Positions 1 to 7,488 of a stretch of 64,000 bases of DNA are shown one piece after another. The DNA is taken from positions 38,017 through 102,016 of the forward strand of contig NZ_VDCQ01000029.1 of NCBI RefSeq assembly GCF_006265175.1, in the 5' to 3' direction. This DNA is from Paenibacillus hemerocallicola. GTDB taxonomy: Bacteria; Bacillota; Bacilli; Paenibacillales; NBRC-103111. The translations under genes and the position numbers were made by a program. The number at the start of each line of letters is the position of its first letter. The first letter of the stretch is position 1. The notes below the pieces were generated by a model. The model made no database searches. It worked only from the letters and a program-made list of their open reading frames with translations, and had not been told where the DNA came from.

Positions 1-556
1 AAGCGGCGATCCATCGGTCCGCCTCCGTCCGCTTGCCCACCGCGTCGCCGAGTATGCGCAGCTGCTCCATCGCGTTCGTCTGGCCGTACGGGAATACGAT
101 CGTAGGGGCAATCTTCGACATATCCTCGTACCCTTTCTCGTTCTGCGACACGATCAGGTCCGGCTTCAGGTCGAGCACCTTCTCCACATTCATAAACGGA
201 GCCCCCGCATCCGCGATGCCGGCCAAGCGATCCTTCAAATGATACGATTCCAGCAAGGCGGTACGGACGCCGACCGGCTTGATGCCGAGCGCCATCAGAT
301 GGCCCATGTATTGATCGGCGACGACCCGCTGCGGCGAGGCAGGCACGTTTGTTTCGCCCATTTTATGCTTGACCGTTCTGACTGTCGGTACGCTGCCGGC
401 GGTCGCTTGTTGTTCGGACTCCGCTTGCTTGGCGGAAGCGGCGCTCTGCTTCTCCGGCGATATGCCGTCCCCCGTCCGATTGCCGCCGCAAGCGACAAGC
501 ATGGCGGCCATGATCAGGGCCGCGCAGCCGGACAGCCCTCTTTTTCGATTGAACAT
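1..556 (-). CDS. Iron-siderophore ABC transporter substrate-binding lipoprotein (partial, C-terminus outside window)
   Basis: The gene reads leftwards and runs off the window start, so only about 185 N-terminal residues are seen. The start ATG at 556 has the ribosome site GGAGGG just upstream. A lysine/arginine start, a hydrophobic stretch and a lipobox-like VACGG (Cys at residue 24) indicate a lipoprotein on the outer face of the membrane. Then comes the pattern of Fe3+-siderophore (FepB/FhuD-type) binding proteins: PQRVVADQYMGHLMALGIKPVG, then a DLKPDLIVSQNEKGYEDMSK-type segment. Its role would be to capture ferric siderophore for an ABC importer; no permease is visible. A Fur-box-like site sits about 25 bp upstream, which fits iron repression. 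I am sure of the family, not of the ligand. Confidence 0.85.
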   Translation of the reverse strand, partial: MFNRKRGLSGCAALIMAAMLVACGGNRTGDGISPEKQSAASAKQAESEQQATAGSVPTVRTVKHKMGETNVPASPQRVVADQYMGHLMALGIKPVGVRTALLESYHLKDRLAGIADAGAPFMNVEKVLDLKPDLIVSQNEKGYEDMSKIAPTIVFPYGQTNAMEQLRILGDAVGKRTEADRWIAA

Positions 557-580
557 CCTTTTTCCCTCCGTTTTTTATAA

Positions 581-601
581 TGATAACAATTCTCATTATC
601 A
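581..601. promoter_or_regulatory. Fur box
   Basis: TGATAACAATTCTCATTATCA is a 21-bp imperfect palindrome matching the Bacillus Fur 7-1-7 box (TGATAAT-N-ATTATCA). It lies upstream of the siderophore-binding lipoprotein start at 556. Iron-dependent repression of that gene is the expected role. Confidence 0.85.
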
Positions 602-710
602 TTATAGTAGAGGATGTCCGACAACCGGCGCCATGGAGAGCAGAGCGGTTTTCTTTGTACTGTGGGACATTGGGCTGCATTGAGGTCAGCGAAGGCGACG
701 AAGCGGCCGA

Positions 711-833
711 TGGCGTGTTGAATCTGGAAGCGATGCCTTTGCGAATAGAACGGAGCTGCATGCCGGTATTCGGATTTTTCTTGATCAGAAACGAAAAGCC
801 CGGGTTGGTCGAGCTGACTTGCACAATAGCCAT
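711..833 (-). pseudogene. Truncated start of a gene downstream of the RlaP-like gene, possibly an RNA-repair gene
   Basis: A start ATG at 833 has a good ribosome site (AAGGAGGAG, about 8 nt away) and lies only about 30 nt after the stop of the nucleotidyltransferase gene, so it is placed like the next gene of an operon. The first 35 or so residues look protein-like (MAIVQVSSTNPGF, then FLIKKNPNTGMQLRSIRKG). After that the reading frame loses coding character and runs into the Fur box and the iron lipoprotein gene. I read this as the head of a deleted gene. From memory the opening resembles the N-terminal region of bacterial Hen1-type RNA repair proteins, which co-occur with RlaP; that identification is unverified. 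Confidence 0.45.
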
Positions 834-861
834 GTTCATCTCCTCCTTGTCTACTTTGCCA

Positions 862-1671
862 TCATGTACATGCGGAATGTGACGGCGGCTGCAGCCACAC
901 TTCCCGCAAAGCGTCCCGGAACAGCGCGTCAAGCTCTGCGTCATTGCCGCCCTCGGCGGCCTTTAGGCAGACGGCCGTCCGTTCGTAATATTCGATTCGC
1001 TCCCGAAGGTATTCGTGGATCGGATTCAGTCTCGGCTCTAGATCCAGCTCGTCTCCGGCTTTTTTGCGCTCGAGCAGCTTCTCGACGACGTTGCGCAGTT
1101 CGCTGTCTTCGGGGACGAGCGCCTCTACCAGACGCGCGAATTCCATCGGCGGCATGCTGTCGTGCTTCTCGATCCAGCCGCAGGCGAGAATCGGGCGCAG
1201 CACGTAGAAATACTTTTTGATGCGGACCTGTTCCCCTTGCAAATATTCGCGGAAATTTCCTTTGGCCATATTCAGGTAATGGTACATGCACGATTTCGGG
1301 GAAAAAGTTAACGGCGATAAGCTTCGGATTCGCTCGGCCACGGAATAGCGCTCGTAATACGGTATCGGCGAATGAAGCCACTCCAGCAGCGGCGGGTTCG
1401 ACTTGCGGAACAAGTTCAGCGCCTTCTTCAAATCCCAGCCGCTTATATCCAGCTTATCGTCGATCGGCCGTTCGATGACATCTCTTTTCTCGAAAATGGA
1501 TACATACCAATCGACAGGCCGGACATAGACGAACCGTACGTCGTAGTCGCTATCCCGGGAAGGGAACCCCCAAGCCCGGCTGCCCGATTCGCACGCGTAT
1601 ACGATGCGTACGCCCTCCTCTTGCTCGATGCGCCGCAGCTCCTGCTTGATGATGCGGGTATACTCGGTCAT
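862..1671 (-). CDS. RlaP-like nucleotidyltransferase (DNA polymerase beta superfamily, PF10127 type)
   Basis: This 269-residue protein carries the nucleotidyltransferase fingerprint near its start: ESGSRAWGFPSRDSDYDVRFVYV (written here in overlapping parts: GSRAWG, then SDYDVRF), i.e. GS-x(9)-D-x-D with the metal-binding aspartates. The rest matches the predicted nucleotidyltransferase family called RlaP (RNA-ligase-associated polymerase-beta fold), including RKSNPPLLEWLHSPIPY. The ATG at 1671 was chosen because GGAGGAGGGG precedes it; a longer reading frame begins 14 codons upstream without such a site. Family members often sit in RNA repair or conflict operons, and the truncated gene just downstream fits that. 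The substrate is unknown. Confidence 0.8.
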   Translation of the reverse strand: MTEYTRIIKQELRRIEQEEGVRIVYACESGSRAWGFPSRDSDYDVRFVYVRPVDWYVSIFEKRDVIERPIDDKLDISGWDLKKALNLFRKSNPPLLEWLHSPIPYYERYSVAERIRSLSPLTFSPKSCMYHYLNMAKGNFREYLQGEQVRIKKYFYVLRPILACGWIEKHDSMPPMEFARLVEALVPEDSELRNVVEKLLERKKAGDELDLEPRLNPIHEYLRERIEYYERTAVCLKAAEGGNDAELDALFRDALREVWLQPPSHSACT

Positions 1672-1701
1672 GCCAATCCCCTCCTCCGTTCGGATGCAAA
1701 C

Positions 1702-1732
1702 AAAAAAAGCCATGGACTCAAGCGTCCATGGC
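1702..1732 (-). terminator. Intrinsic terminator or attenuator upstream of the RlaP-like gene
   Basis: Read on the minus strand, GCCATGGAC pairs perfectly with GTCCATGGC across a 6-nt loop and is followed by TTTTTTT. It sits between the 44-codon small ORF and the RlaP-like gene start, so it either ends the small transcript or attenuates read-through into the nucleotidyltransferase gene. Confidence 0.8.
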
Positions 1733-1774
1733 CGGTTAATCGGGCAAAAGATTCACTGCGCTAACAATACGGAG

Positions 1775-1909
1775 CTAGCGCGAAGCTTCACCTGAATACA
1801 GACCGGCGGGTCCGATGAGATGTGTAGTCGCCATATGCGGTTTAAACGAAAAGAGCTGTATCTCTTGAGCTTGAATAAGATTGAATGATGATGGACATGG
1901 ACGATGCAT
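1775..1909 (-). CDS. Small ORF of 44 residues with its own promoter and terminator (unknown)
   Basis: I do not recognise this peptide (it starts MHRPCPSSFNLIQ and ends GLYSGEASR). What supports it is context: a consensus sigma-A promoter about 40 bp upstream, a GGGAGG ribosome site 11 nt before the ATG, and an intrinsic terminator about 45 bp after the stop. The composition is mixed, with no transmembrane segment or signal peptide. It could be a genuine microprotein, a leader peptide controlling the RlaP-like gene behind the terminator, or a chance ORF inside a small RNA. The spacing between ribosome site and start is slightly long. Confidence 0.35.
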   Translation of the reverse strand: MHRPCPSSFNLIQAQEIQLFSFKPHMATTHLIGPAGLYSGEASR

Positions 1910-1945
1910 GCTCGATCGGACCTCCCTTCGGAAACGAATAGTGAA

Positions 1946-1974
1946 ATCATATGCGGCAACCCAGTTTCTGTCAA
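1946..1974 (-). promoter_or_regulatory. Sigma-A promoter for the small ORF / RlaP leader
   Basis: On the minus strand TTGACA is followed after exactly 17 bp by TATGAT, a near-perfect vegetative promoter. Transcription from it would run through the 44-codon ORF and the terminator at 1702-1732 towards the RlaP-like gene. Confidence 0.8.
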
Positions 1975-2089
1975 TAGCAAATTTTGTTGCCGATGTCTTG
2001 ATTATGCTCCGGTTCCGCCTTGATGAACAGGGTGAAAATATTACGACTCGACGCGAGCGGACGGTTCTCTTGGAGTATCTCAAGTCGGA

Positions 2090-2435
2090 TCGACGTTCCG
2101 GTGGCAGGCGAATTCGTTTCCCCGGAAGGAGCTTGCGCCTTATCGGTCCCCTCTTGCGTCGTCAGGCATCAGAGGTCCTTTTTGCGGATGTCCCGCTTCC
2201 TCTATTGCCGGATGTAGGGAACAATAAGTTCCGCTATGGTCTCGTGAAGGGGGGGCGCGGAGGGGCAAACGGAAGTTTCAGTTCCTCTATTCGCGGAAAT
2301 GCTGCGGTAAAAGGACCTTTTGTCGCCAATAGAGGAACTGATCGTTCCTTAAAGCGGCAGCGGAAGCCCCCACCGAAGAAATAGCGGAACTGCTCGTTCC
2401 GTTCCGTTCCGCTCCGCTCCGCTCTCCGCCAGTGC
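2090..2435. repeat. Intergenic low-complexity repeat region (GGAAC / AATAGAGGAAC motifs)
   Basis: No convincing gene is seen between 1975 and 2522. This stretch holds repeated short words in both orientations: TTCCTCTATT, AATAGAGGAACTG, AGTTCCGCTAT, AGCGGAACTG, and a run of GTTCC/GCTCC words at 2396-2425. The same vocabulary recurs at about 33220-33420. It looks like a decayed intergenic repeat family, not coding sequence; open frames here have no ribosome sites. Confidence 0.55.
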
Positions 2436-2454
2436 TCCTGTTCTCTCCGACAAA

Positions 2455-2500
2455 AGTAAAAACGGCCCGCGGCAAGGAGACTCCCTTGCAACGAACCGCT
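2455..2500 (-). terminator. Probable terminator of the 5'-nucleotidase gene
   Basis: On the minus strand a GCAAGG/CCTTGC stem nested in a CGG...CCG outer stem is followed by TTTTTACTTTT, 25-70 bp after the nucleotidase stop codon. Confidence 0.55.
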
Positions 2501-2522
2501 TATTACCGTGTATCGCCGTCAT

Positions 2523-4289
2523 TCAGTAGGGCAGCACGATTTCCTGTCCCGGATAAATCCGGTTCGGGTTCGGGATCGAATTCAACCGATGCAGCGTTTG
2601 CCAGGTCGTCCCGATCAGCTTGGCGATTCTAGATAACGAATCGCCCGGCTGCACGATATATACTTTACCTTGAGAGACTGCACCGGGGGAAGTCGTCGGT
2701 ACGGAAGACTGCGCCGCTGCAGCAGAAGAAGCCGAAGCCTCCGCACTCGCATTCGCAGCCGCCGCTTTCACCCGAATGCGGCCTTCAACCTTCGGCTGCA
2801 CATCCCCTATGCTGCGGATGTAGGCAATGAGCGACTCCTCGAGGGAGGAGAAGTCGTTCGCGATCGGATAGTTTTTGAACATCGTATAGTTGTCGCCTCC
2901 GGCCGCCATGAAATCGTTGGTGGCGAGCGCGTACTCTTGCTCCGGATCAAGCGGCTGGCCCTTCACTTGAATCGAAGTGATGCGGGCGTTCTTCGGCAAG
3001 GACGGATCGAATTCGAACGCGACGCCCCCGACCTGCGGGAAGCCGCCGAGCGAATCCGGATAAGCCGACACGCCGAGCTCGAGCGCGGCGCGGATGTCCG
3101 AGCCCTTTACCTTCTTCGTCTGGATGTAATTGCCGAACGGAAGCACCGTGATAACCTGCCCCTTCGTGATCTGTCCCGCTTCTATGGAAGCCCGGATGCC
3201 CCCGCCGTTCGTAATCGCGACGTCGGCGCCGGTCTCGCTCAGCATCGCGTCCGCGATCAGGTTGCCCAGATTGGACTCGCCCACTCGCACGACTTCGCGG
3301 TCGCCGACCAGCTTCACTCCGACTGATCCGACTACCTCCTGCAGCACGCTCTCCTGCTCCTTCTTCACCTTGCCGACGATATCCAGCACCGTCCGGTCCG
3401 GGGCGATCTTCTGCTCGTCGAACTGCCGCTTGGAGATGAGGCTCGCCGACTTGCCAGTCAGCTTGCCGTTCTCGAACGCCAGGTCGACGCGGCCGACGTT
3501 TTTCAAATACTCGCCCGTCTGCGCGATCAGCACGCCGCCCTCCAGCGTCCCCTTCTCCATGACCGTGTGGCTGTGGCCGTCCAGAATAACGTCGATCTCC
3601 GGTACGGCTTTCGCCAGCTTGATGCTCGTGTCGACGCTCGAGCCGTCGACGCCGATGTGGGCAATCGCGATGACGGCGTCCACTTTTCCCTTCAGCTCGG
3701 CGACGATCGTTTTCGCCTCCTCGGCCGGGTCGGCGAACGTGATGCCCTCGACATTGTTCGGATGCGTCTTGTAGGCGGTCTCCGGCGTCGTCAAGCCGAA
3801 GATGCCCAGCTTGATGCCGTCCACTTCCTTAATGACATAAGGCTTCAGCAGCCGATTGCCGTCCGCTTGCTTGACATTGGCGCTCACTACGGGAAATTGG
3901 GTCAGCTTGCTCAGCTCGACCAGACGCGCGTACCCGTAGTTGAAGTCGTGATTGCCCGGCACCATCGCGTCGTAGCCGGCGGCATTCATAATATCCACGA
4001 TACTTTTGCCTTTGACCAGATTCGCGATCGTCTGGCCGTGGAACGTATCGCCGATATCCAGCAGCAGCGTATTCGGATGGTCCTTTTTGTAAGCTTTGAC
4101 CATAGTGGCCATCTCCGCATAGCCGATATTTTCTTGGCTGGATTCTACCCTGGAGTGAATGTCATTCGTGTGGAAAATCGTAATCATCCGCGCCCCGGTC
4201 TCGGCCGCGGCGGCCCCCTGGGCTACGGACAGCATGAGCAGCAGCGCGAGTGCAAGCAGCCCCAAGCTCCATTTGCCGGTTCGTCTCAT
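2523..4289 (-). CDS. Secreted 5'-nucleotidase / 2',3'-cyclic phosphodiesterase family metallophosphatase with C-terminal LysM
   Basis: A 588-residue exported enzyme predicted to dephosphorylate nucleotides outside the membrane. It has a signal peptide (residues 1-29, cleavage near AAAAE). The metallophosphatase domain shows all motifs: DIH (D43, H45), GD (D81), GNHD (112-115), H211 and GHSH (238-241). The 5'-nucleotidase C-terminal domain (about 325-510) has the substrate-site motif NGGGIRA. A LysM domain (about 541-588, starting YIVQPGDSLSRIA) should bind peptidoglycan. The start was set at 4289 because GGAGGAG lies 7 nt upstream; the open frame extends 14 codons further without support. A PhoP-box-like repeat upstream suggests induction in phosphate starvation. 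Confidence 0.92.
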   Translation of the reverse strand: MRRTGKWSLGLLALALLLMLSVAQGAAAAETGARMITIFHTNDIHSRVESSQENIGYAEMATMVKAYKKDHPNTLLLDIGDTFHGQTIANLVKGKSIVDIMNAAGYDAMVPGNHDFNYGYARLVELSKLTQFPVVSANVKQADGNRLLKPYVIKEVDGIKLGIFGLTTPETAYKTHPNNVEGITFADPAEEAKTIVAELKGKVDAVIAIAHIGVDGSSVDTSIKLAKAVPEIDVILDGHSHTVMEKGTLEGGVLIAQTGEYLKNVGRVDLAFENGKLTGKSASLISKRQFDEQKIAPDRTVLDIVGKVKKEQESVLQEVVGSVGVKLVGDREVVRVGESNLGNLIADAMLSETGADVAITNGGGIRASIEAGQITKGQVITVLPFGNYIQTKKVKGSDIRAALELGVSAYPDSLGGFPQVGGVAFEFDPSLPKNARITSIQVKGQPLDPEQEYALATNDFMAAGGDNYTMFKNYPIANDFSSLEESLIAYIRSIGDVQPKVEGRIRVKAAAANASAEASASSAAAAQSSVPTTSPGAVSQGKVYIVQPGDSLSRIAKLIGTTWQTLHRLNSIPNPNRIYPGQEIVLPY

Positions 4290-4333
4290 ATCGGTTCTCC
4301 TCCTCGAATCAGTCGGAACTGAGTATCCCAATC

Positions 4334-4387
4334 AGTATACGACCCGATTGTTCGGGGAATTTTTTCCCGACGTAAAGATTATGTAAA
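4334..4387 (-). promoter_or_regulatory. PhoP-box-like direct repeat and promoter of the 5'-nucleotidase gene
   Basis: On the minus strand TTTACA and TTTACG (4371-4387) are spaced 5 bp apart, an 11-bp period as in Bacillus PhoP boxes (consensus TT(A/C/T)ACA). A TATACT -10 hexamer lies at 4334-4339. Only two repeats are clear, whereas strong PhoP sites usually have four, so this is suggestive. Confidence 0.45.
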
Positions 4388-4437
4388 GCCCTTTATCACC
4401 CCGAGTTGCACACCGCTTCGCTTACCCGCCCGACGCG

Positions 4438-4477
4438 AAAAAAGGCGCCGAGAAGGCTACACCCCCCTCAGCGCCTA
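4438..4477 (-). terminator. Intrinsic terminator after the YolD-like gene
   Basis: On the minus strand AGGCGCTGAG pairs with CTCGGCGCCT and is followed by TTTTTT, just downstream of the YolD-like stop codon. Confidence 0.75.
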
Positions 4478-4505
4478 TAGGCTTATGATTCCGTTCCCGC
4501 TCGCA

Positions 4506-4748
4506 TCATTCGTTGCCGAAGTCGATGCTCATCATATCGCTTAACTCGATGATGTCGAAGCCGTCGTCGTGACTTAGCTTAATCGCTCCCGCTTCCCGGT
4601 CGACTCTCGTCACGATCCCTCTGATCTCCCGATCCCGCTGGTCCAAATAACATCTGAACGTAACGAAGGTCCGCTCCCGCATCAGCTCCTCGAGCCGCAT
4701 CAGTATCGATTCCTTCTCCCGGTGTAGCTCGTCGTTAATAACAATCAA
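4506..4748 (-). CDS. YolD-like family protein
   Basis: An 80-residue protein. Its C-terminal two thirds follow the YolD-like pattern: a strand (FVTFRCYLDQRDREIRG), a turn with VTRVDREAGAIKL, and the closing DIIELSDMMSIDF. YolD-like proteins are small Firmicute proteins, often beside DinB/UvrX-type polymerase genes and linked to DNA damage responses, but no polymerase gene is adjacent here. The start is a TTG at 4748 preceded by AGGAGG; no ATG is in a better position. It is a single gene with its own terminator, divergent from the membrane protein to its right. Family call fairly sure, function unknown. Confidence 0.7.
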   Translation of the reverse strand: MIVINDELHREKESILMRLEELMRERTFVTFRCYLDQRDREIRGIVTRVDREAGAIKLSHDDGFDIIELSDMMSIDFGNE

Positions 4749-4917
4749 TGGCTCCTCCTACTTCCTTCTTATATTCCTTATTTGCCCACGCAGCTCCTTC
4801 CAACCATCATAGCAGACCGCACTGAACAAAATCTGAACAAACTCAGGCAAGTTTCCCACGTTATTCGTTCCGTGTTAAAATAAGGATAAGCACGGCTATG
4901 CGAAGGACGTGATCTGT

Positions 4918-5433
4918 ATGCCCGAACCTGTCGTTCAAGGCGGACTGTCGAGAAGAAACCGGACACCCGTCAAAACAAAGCTCCCCGAGTCGACGCGCCG
5001 CATTCCGGCTCAAGGGGACGTCATCTTGATTTTTATCGCGCTAAGCTATGTCTTATTGGGAATATTGAAGGCTCGGGAGACGGTTGTCGTCGAGCCGGCC
5101 GTCATCGCCAGCTTTTCGCTCGCCGGCATGTTTTTTGCGCTATCCGATCTCGCGAAGATCGGGATTCGGTGGACCGGCCGCTTGATCGGATCGATCTGCC
5201 TGGCATTGTACTACGCCTTCCTTCTGGCAAGCGCATTATGCCTCATCGTAGTACCGCTATCGTACGGCTCGATCGGCTGGCTGGGGTCTATCATTATCCC
5301 GCTCGGCGATATATCGACCTTTGCCGGAATGGGAGTCATTATAGGCATTATCGTCATTAACAACATATGGAGGCGCTCTAAACCGACCGATCCGGCGAAG
5401 ATCGGCACGGCCGGGGAGACGTACGAAGCGTAA
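4918..5433 (+). CDS. Small integral membrane protein, unknown
   Basis: A 171-residue protein I do not recognise. After a basic, proline-rich N-terminal tail (about 35 residues) it has four hydrophobic segments (roughly 37-52, 64-79, 89-118 and 123-149) and a short charged C-terminus. ATG 4918 was preferred because AAGGA lies 10 nt upstream; the in-frame GTG at 4909 is too close to that site. The gene stands alone between divergent and convergent neighbours and ends in a good terminator. The promoter region holds a direct repeat CTGAACAAA at about 4820-4840. Confidence 0.6.
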   Translation: MPEPVVQGGLSRRNRTPVKTKLPESTRRIPAQGDVILIFIALSYVLLGILKARETVVVEPAVIASFSLAGMFFALSDLAKIGIRWTGRLIGSICLALYYAFLLASALCLIVVPLSYGSIGWLGSIIIPLGDISTFAGMGVIIGIIVINNIWRRSKPTDPAKIGTAGETYEA

Positions 5434-5521
5434 CGAACGGTCGCCTTCCGTCTTTCCCGTGCATACTGCGTGTCCGGGAGAATTACGAAATAGGGCCGCA
5501 AGTAAGCCGCCCGGAACAAGA

Positions 5522-5563
5522 AACCTCCTTCCCCGACTGCCACAGCGGTTAAGGAGGTTTTTT
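5522..5563 (+). terminator. Intrinsic terminator between convergent genes
   Basis: AACCTCCTT pairs with AAGGAGGTT across a 20-nt loop, followed by TTTTT on the plus strand. It lies between the small membrane protein gene and the convergent MATE transporter gene and may work in both directions. Confidence 0.8.
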
Positions 5564-5579
5564 CACGTTCATGCCATGT

Positions 5580-6983
5580 CTATGCGGGCTTCTTCGTCTG
5601 GCCGTCCAGCATCTTGGCCTGCTTCCATTTTCCGAACCGGTAATACCCCACATTCAGCAGAGCGGCAATCGCAAAGCTGATCGGAAAGCTCCACCAGATG
5701 GAGTCGAACCCGTAACGACCGCCAAGCCAATACGACAGCGGAATGCGGACGATCAGCAAGGCGATGAAGGTGAACACCAGCGGCACGACGACCGCTCCCG
5801 ACGATCGCACGACCCCGGCCACCACATTGAAAATACCGAACAGGATGAACGACCACAAGGTCACATTGTTAATATGCACGCCGATATCGACGGCTTTGCC
5901 TTCCGGCGGGAGGAACAGGCTTACCGCTTCCCGATTGAACAAATGAATCAGGATCACGATCGAGCCCGTCAATACGATATTGAAGCCCACGCCGCTCCAC
6001 GTTATCCGATGAACCCGATTCCAGTTGCCGGCGCCGATATTTTGAGCCGCCATCGAAGTGACCGCTCCGCCGATCGCCATCGCCGGCATCTGCACGTAGG
6101 CCGATATTTGGTTGGCTACTCCGAATGCCGCCGACGCTTCGGAGCCGTATCGGTTGACGAGATGAATGAGCAGCAAATTGCTGAGCGAGACGACGACCAT
6201 ATTGATCCCCATCGGCAGCCCTTTGGCGATCAGCGATTTCAAGATGGCCCCGTTCAAGGTCAACAGGTGCAGATCGTTTCTGGTAATGCGGAGGAAATAT
6301 TTCTTGGCATACAAATACACGATCAGCAGGCCGAAGCTGACCAGTTGCGCGATAAACGTAGCGATAGCCGAGCCCGATATGCCCATCTGCGGAAACGGCC
6401 CCATGCCTTGGATGAGCAGCGGGTTGAGCACGACATCGAGACCCGCGGACAGCAGCAAAAAATAAAACGGCGTCTTGGCGTCGCCGGACCCGCGCAATAC
6501 GGCCATCACCAGATTATAGCCGAACATGAAAGGAACTCCGGCAAACAAGATGCGCGTATACGCGACCGCAAGCTCCATCGCGTCGGGCGGGGTATTCATC
6601 CAAGAAAGGATGGCCGGAGAAAATATAACTCCGATTCCGCCGACAACGATCGAGAGCGCAGCGAAAAATACGACGCTCGTGCCGACGACCCGCTTCGCCT
6701 CCTCTACTCGTTTGGCGCCCAGATTTTGCCCGATCAAAATGACCGCGGCCATGGCAATGCCGAAAATCGAGCTGATCAGCAAAAACATCAGAATATTGGC
6801 GTTGGACGTGGCGGCTAGCGCCTGCTCGCCCAAAAATTTGCCTATCCATACGGCATTGATCGAGCCGTTCAGAGACTGCAGCACATTGCCGAGCAGGATG
6901 GGCAGAGAAAATAAAAACAACGTTTTGGCGATCGGTCCTTCGGTTAAGGAAGGGCGATTGCCTTTTAGTTTGGACGGATTCAT
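5580..6983 (-). CDS. MATE family efflux transporter
   Basis: A 467-residue membrane protein with about twelve hydrophobic segments in two related halves, the size and pattern of MATE (multidrug and toxin extrusion) exporters. Typical elements are LFLFSLPILLGNVLQSLNGS in the first helix, a WIGKFLGEQALAA loop, and the second-half GLPMGINMVVVSL. Such proteins export cationic drugs or metabolites using Na+ or H+ gradients. ATG 6983 was chosen because AAGGAG is 6 nt upstream; the open frame extends 18 codons further. It is a single gene, convergent with the small membrane protein gene, and no regulator is adjacent. The substrate cannot be inferred. Confidence 0.9.
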   Translation of the reverse strand: MNPSKLKGNRPSLTEGPIAKTLFLFSLPILLGNVLQSLNGSINAVWIGKFLGEQALAATSNANILMFLLISSIFGIAMAAVILIGQNLGAKRVEEAKRVVGTSVVFFAALSIVVGGIGVIFSPAILSWMNTPPDAMELAVAYTRILFAGVPFMFGYNLVMAVLRGSGDAKTPFYFLLLSAGLDVVLNPLLIQGMGPFPQMGISGSAIATFIAQLVSFGLLIVYLYAKKYFLRITRNDLHLLTLNGAILKSLIAKGLPMGINMVVVSLSNLLLIHLVNRYGSEASAAFGVANQISAYVQMPAMAIGGAVTSMAAQNIGAGNWNRVHRITWSGVGFNIVLTGSIVILIHLFNREAVSLFLPPEGKAVDIGVHINNVTLWSFILFGIFNVVAGVVRSSGAVVVPLVFTFIALLIVRIPLSYWLGGRYGFDSIWWSFPISFAIAALLNVGYYRFGKWKQAKMLDGQTKKPA

Positions 6984-7219
6984 ACGGTTCTCCTTACTGG
7001 GATTGTGGCTTCCATTATACCTCCTGGCGGAGAACATTACGAGTCCGAATCGAACAAATGTTTCTATCTATGATTTGTGAAGACTGGATGAGGATTCCTC
7101 CGGACCTCGCTGGAACAATTGCGGCTGCACTCGCATTCGACGAAGCAAACGCAGGTACGGTGCGCTTTCCTGACTTAATTTCCTTCATTCTGCTGCATGC
7201 GAGCGTTCAGACAAAACAA

Positions 7220-7347
7220 TGAACCAAATTCCACTATTGGCGAACTTAGGCTCAGCAATAGTATAATTTGGTTCAGTAATTTCGGAATCCCGCCCAAAAC
7301 AGGCGAATTAACGCATTTAGGTAATTTGGGAATTTGGTTCACTATTA
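7220..7347. repeat. Long inverted repeat in a non-coding gap, with a third half-copy
   Basis: The gap 6984-7488 has no supported gene. Inside it, arm 7220-7239 (TGAACCAAATT..ACTATTG) is mirrored by 7256-7275 (CAATAGT..AATTTGGTTCA) with a 16-nt loop, and a third direct copy of AATTTGGTTCACTATTA lies at 7331-7347. No T-run follows, so it is not a standard terminator. It may be a small palindromic repeat element. Confidence 0.6.
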
Positions 7348-7488
7348 CCATCGCCCAATACCGATTGGCTCCCAACCTGCCGACAGGCACTTACCAATCG
7401 CTTGACTCGGCTATCCCCGGGCACACCGACACTTACCATTACTCCCGGGCGCTCACCGCTTGCTTACTCGACTGCCGACTGTCACCGA

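Noticed and set aside
580..882. A 100-codon plus-strand frame starting in the Fur box
   Set aside because: No ribosome site, its start lies inside the operator, and it runs antisense to the truncated gene and into the nucleotidyltransferase gene.
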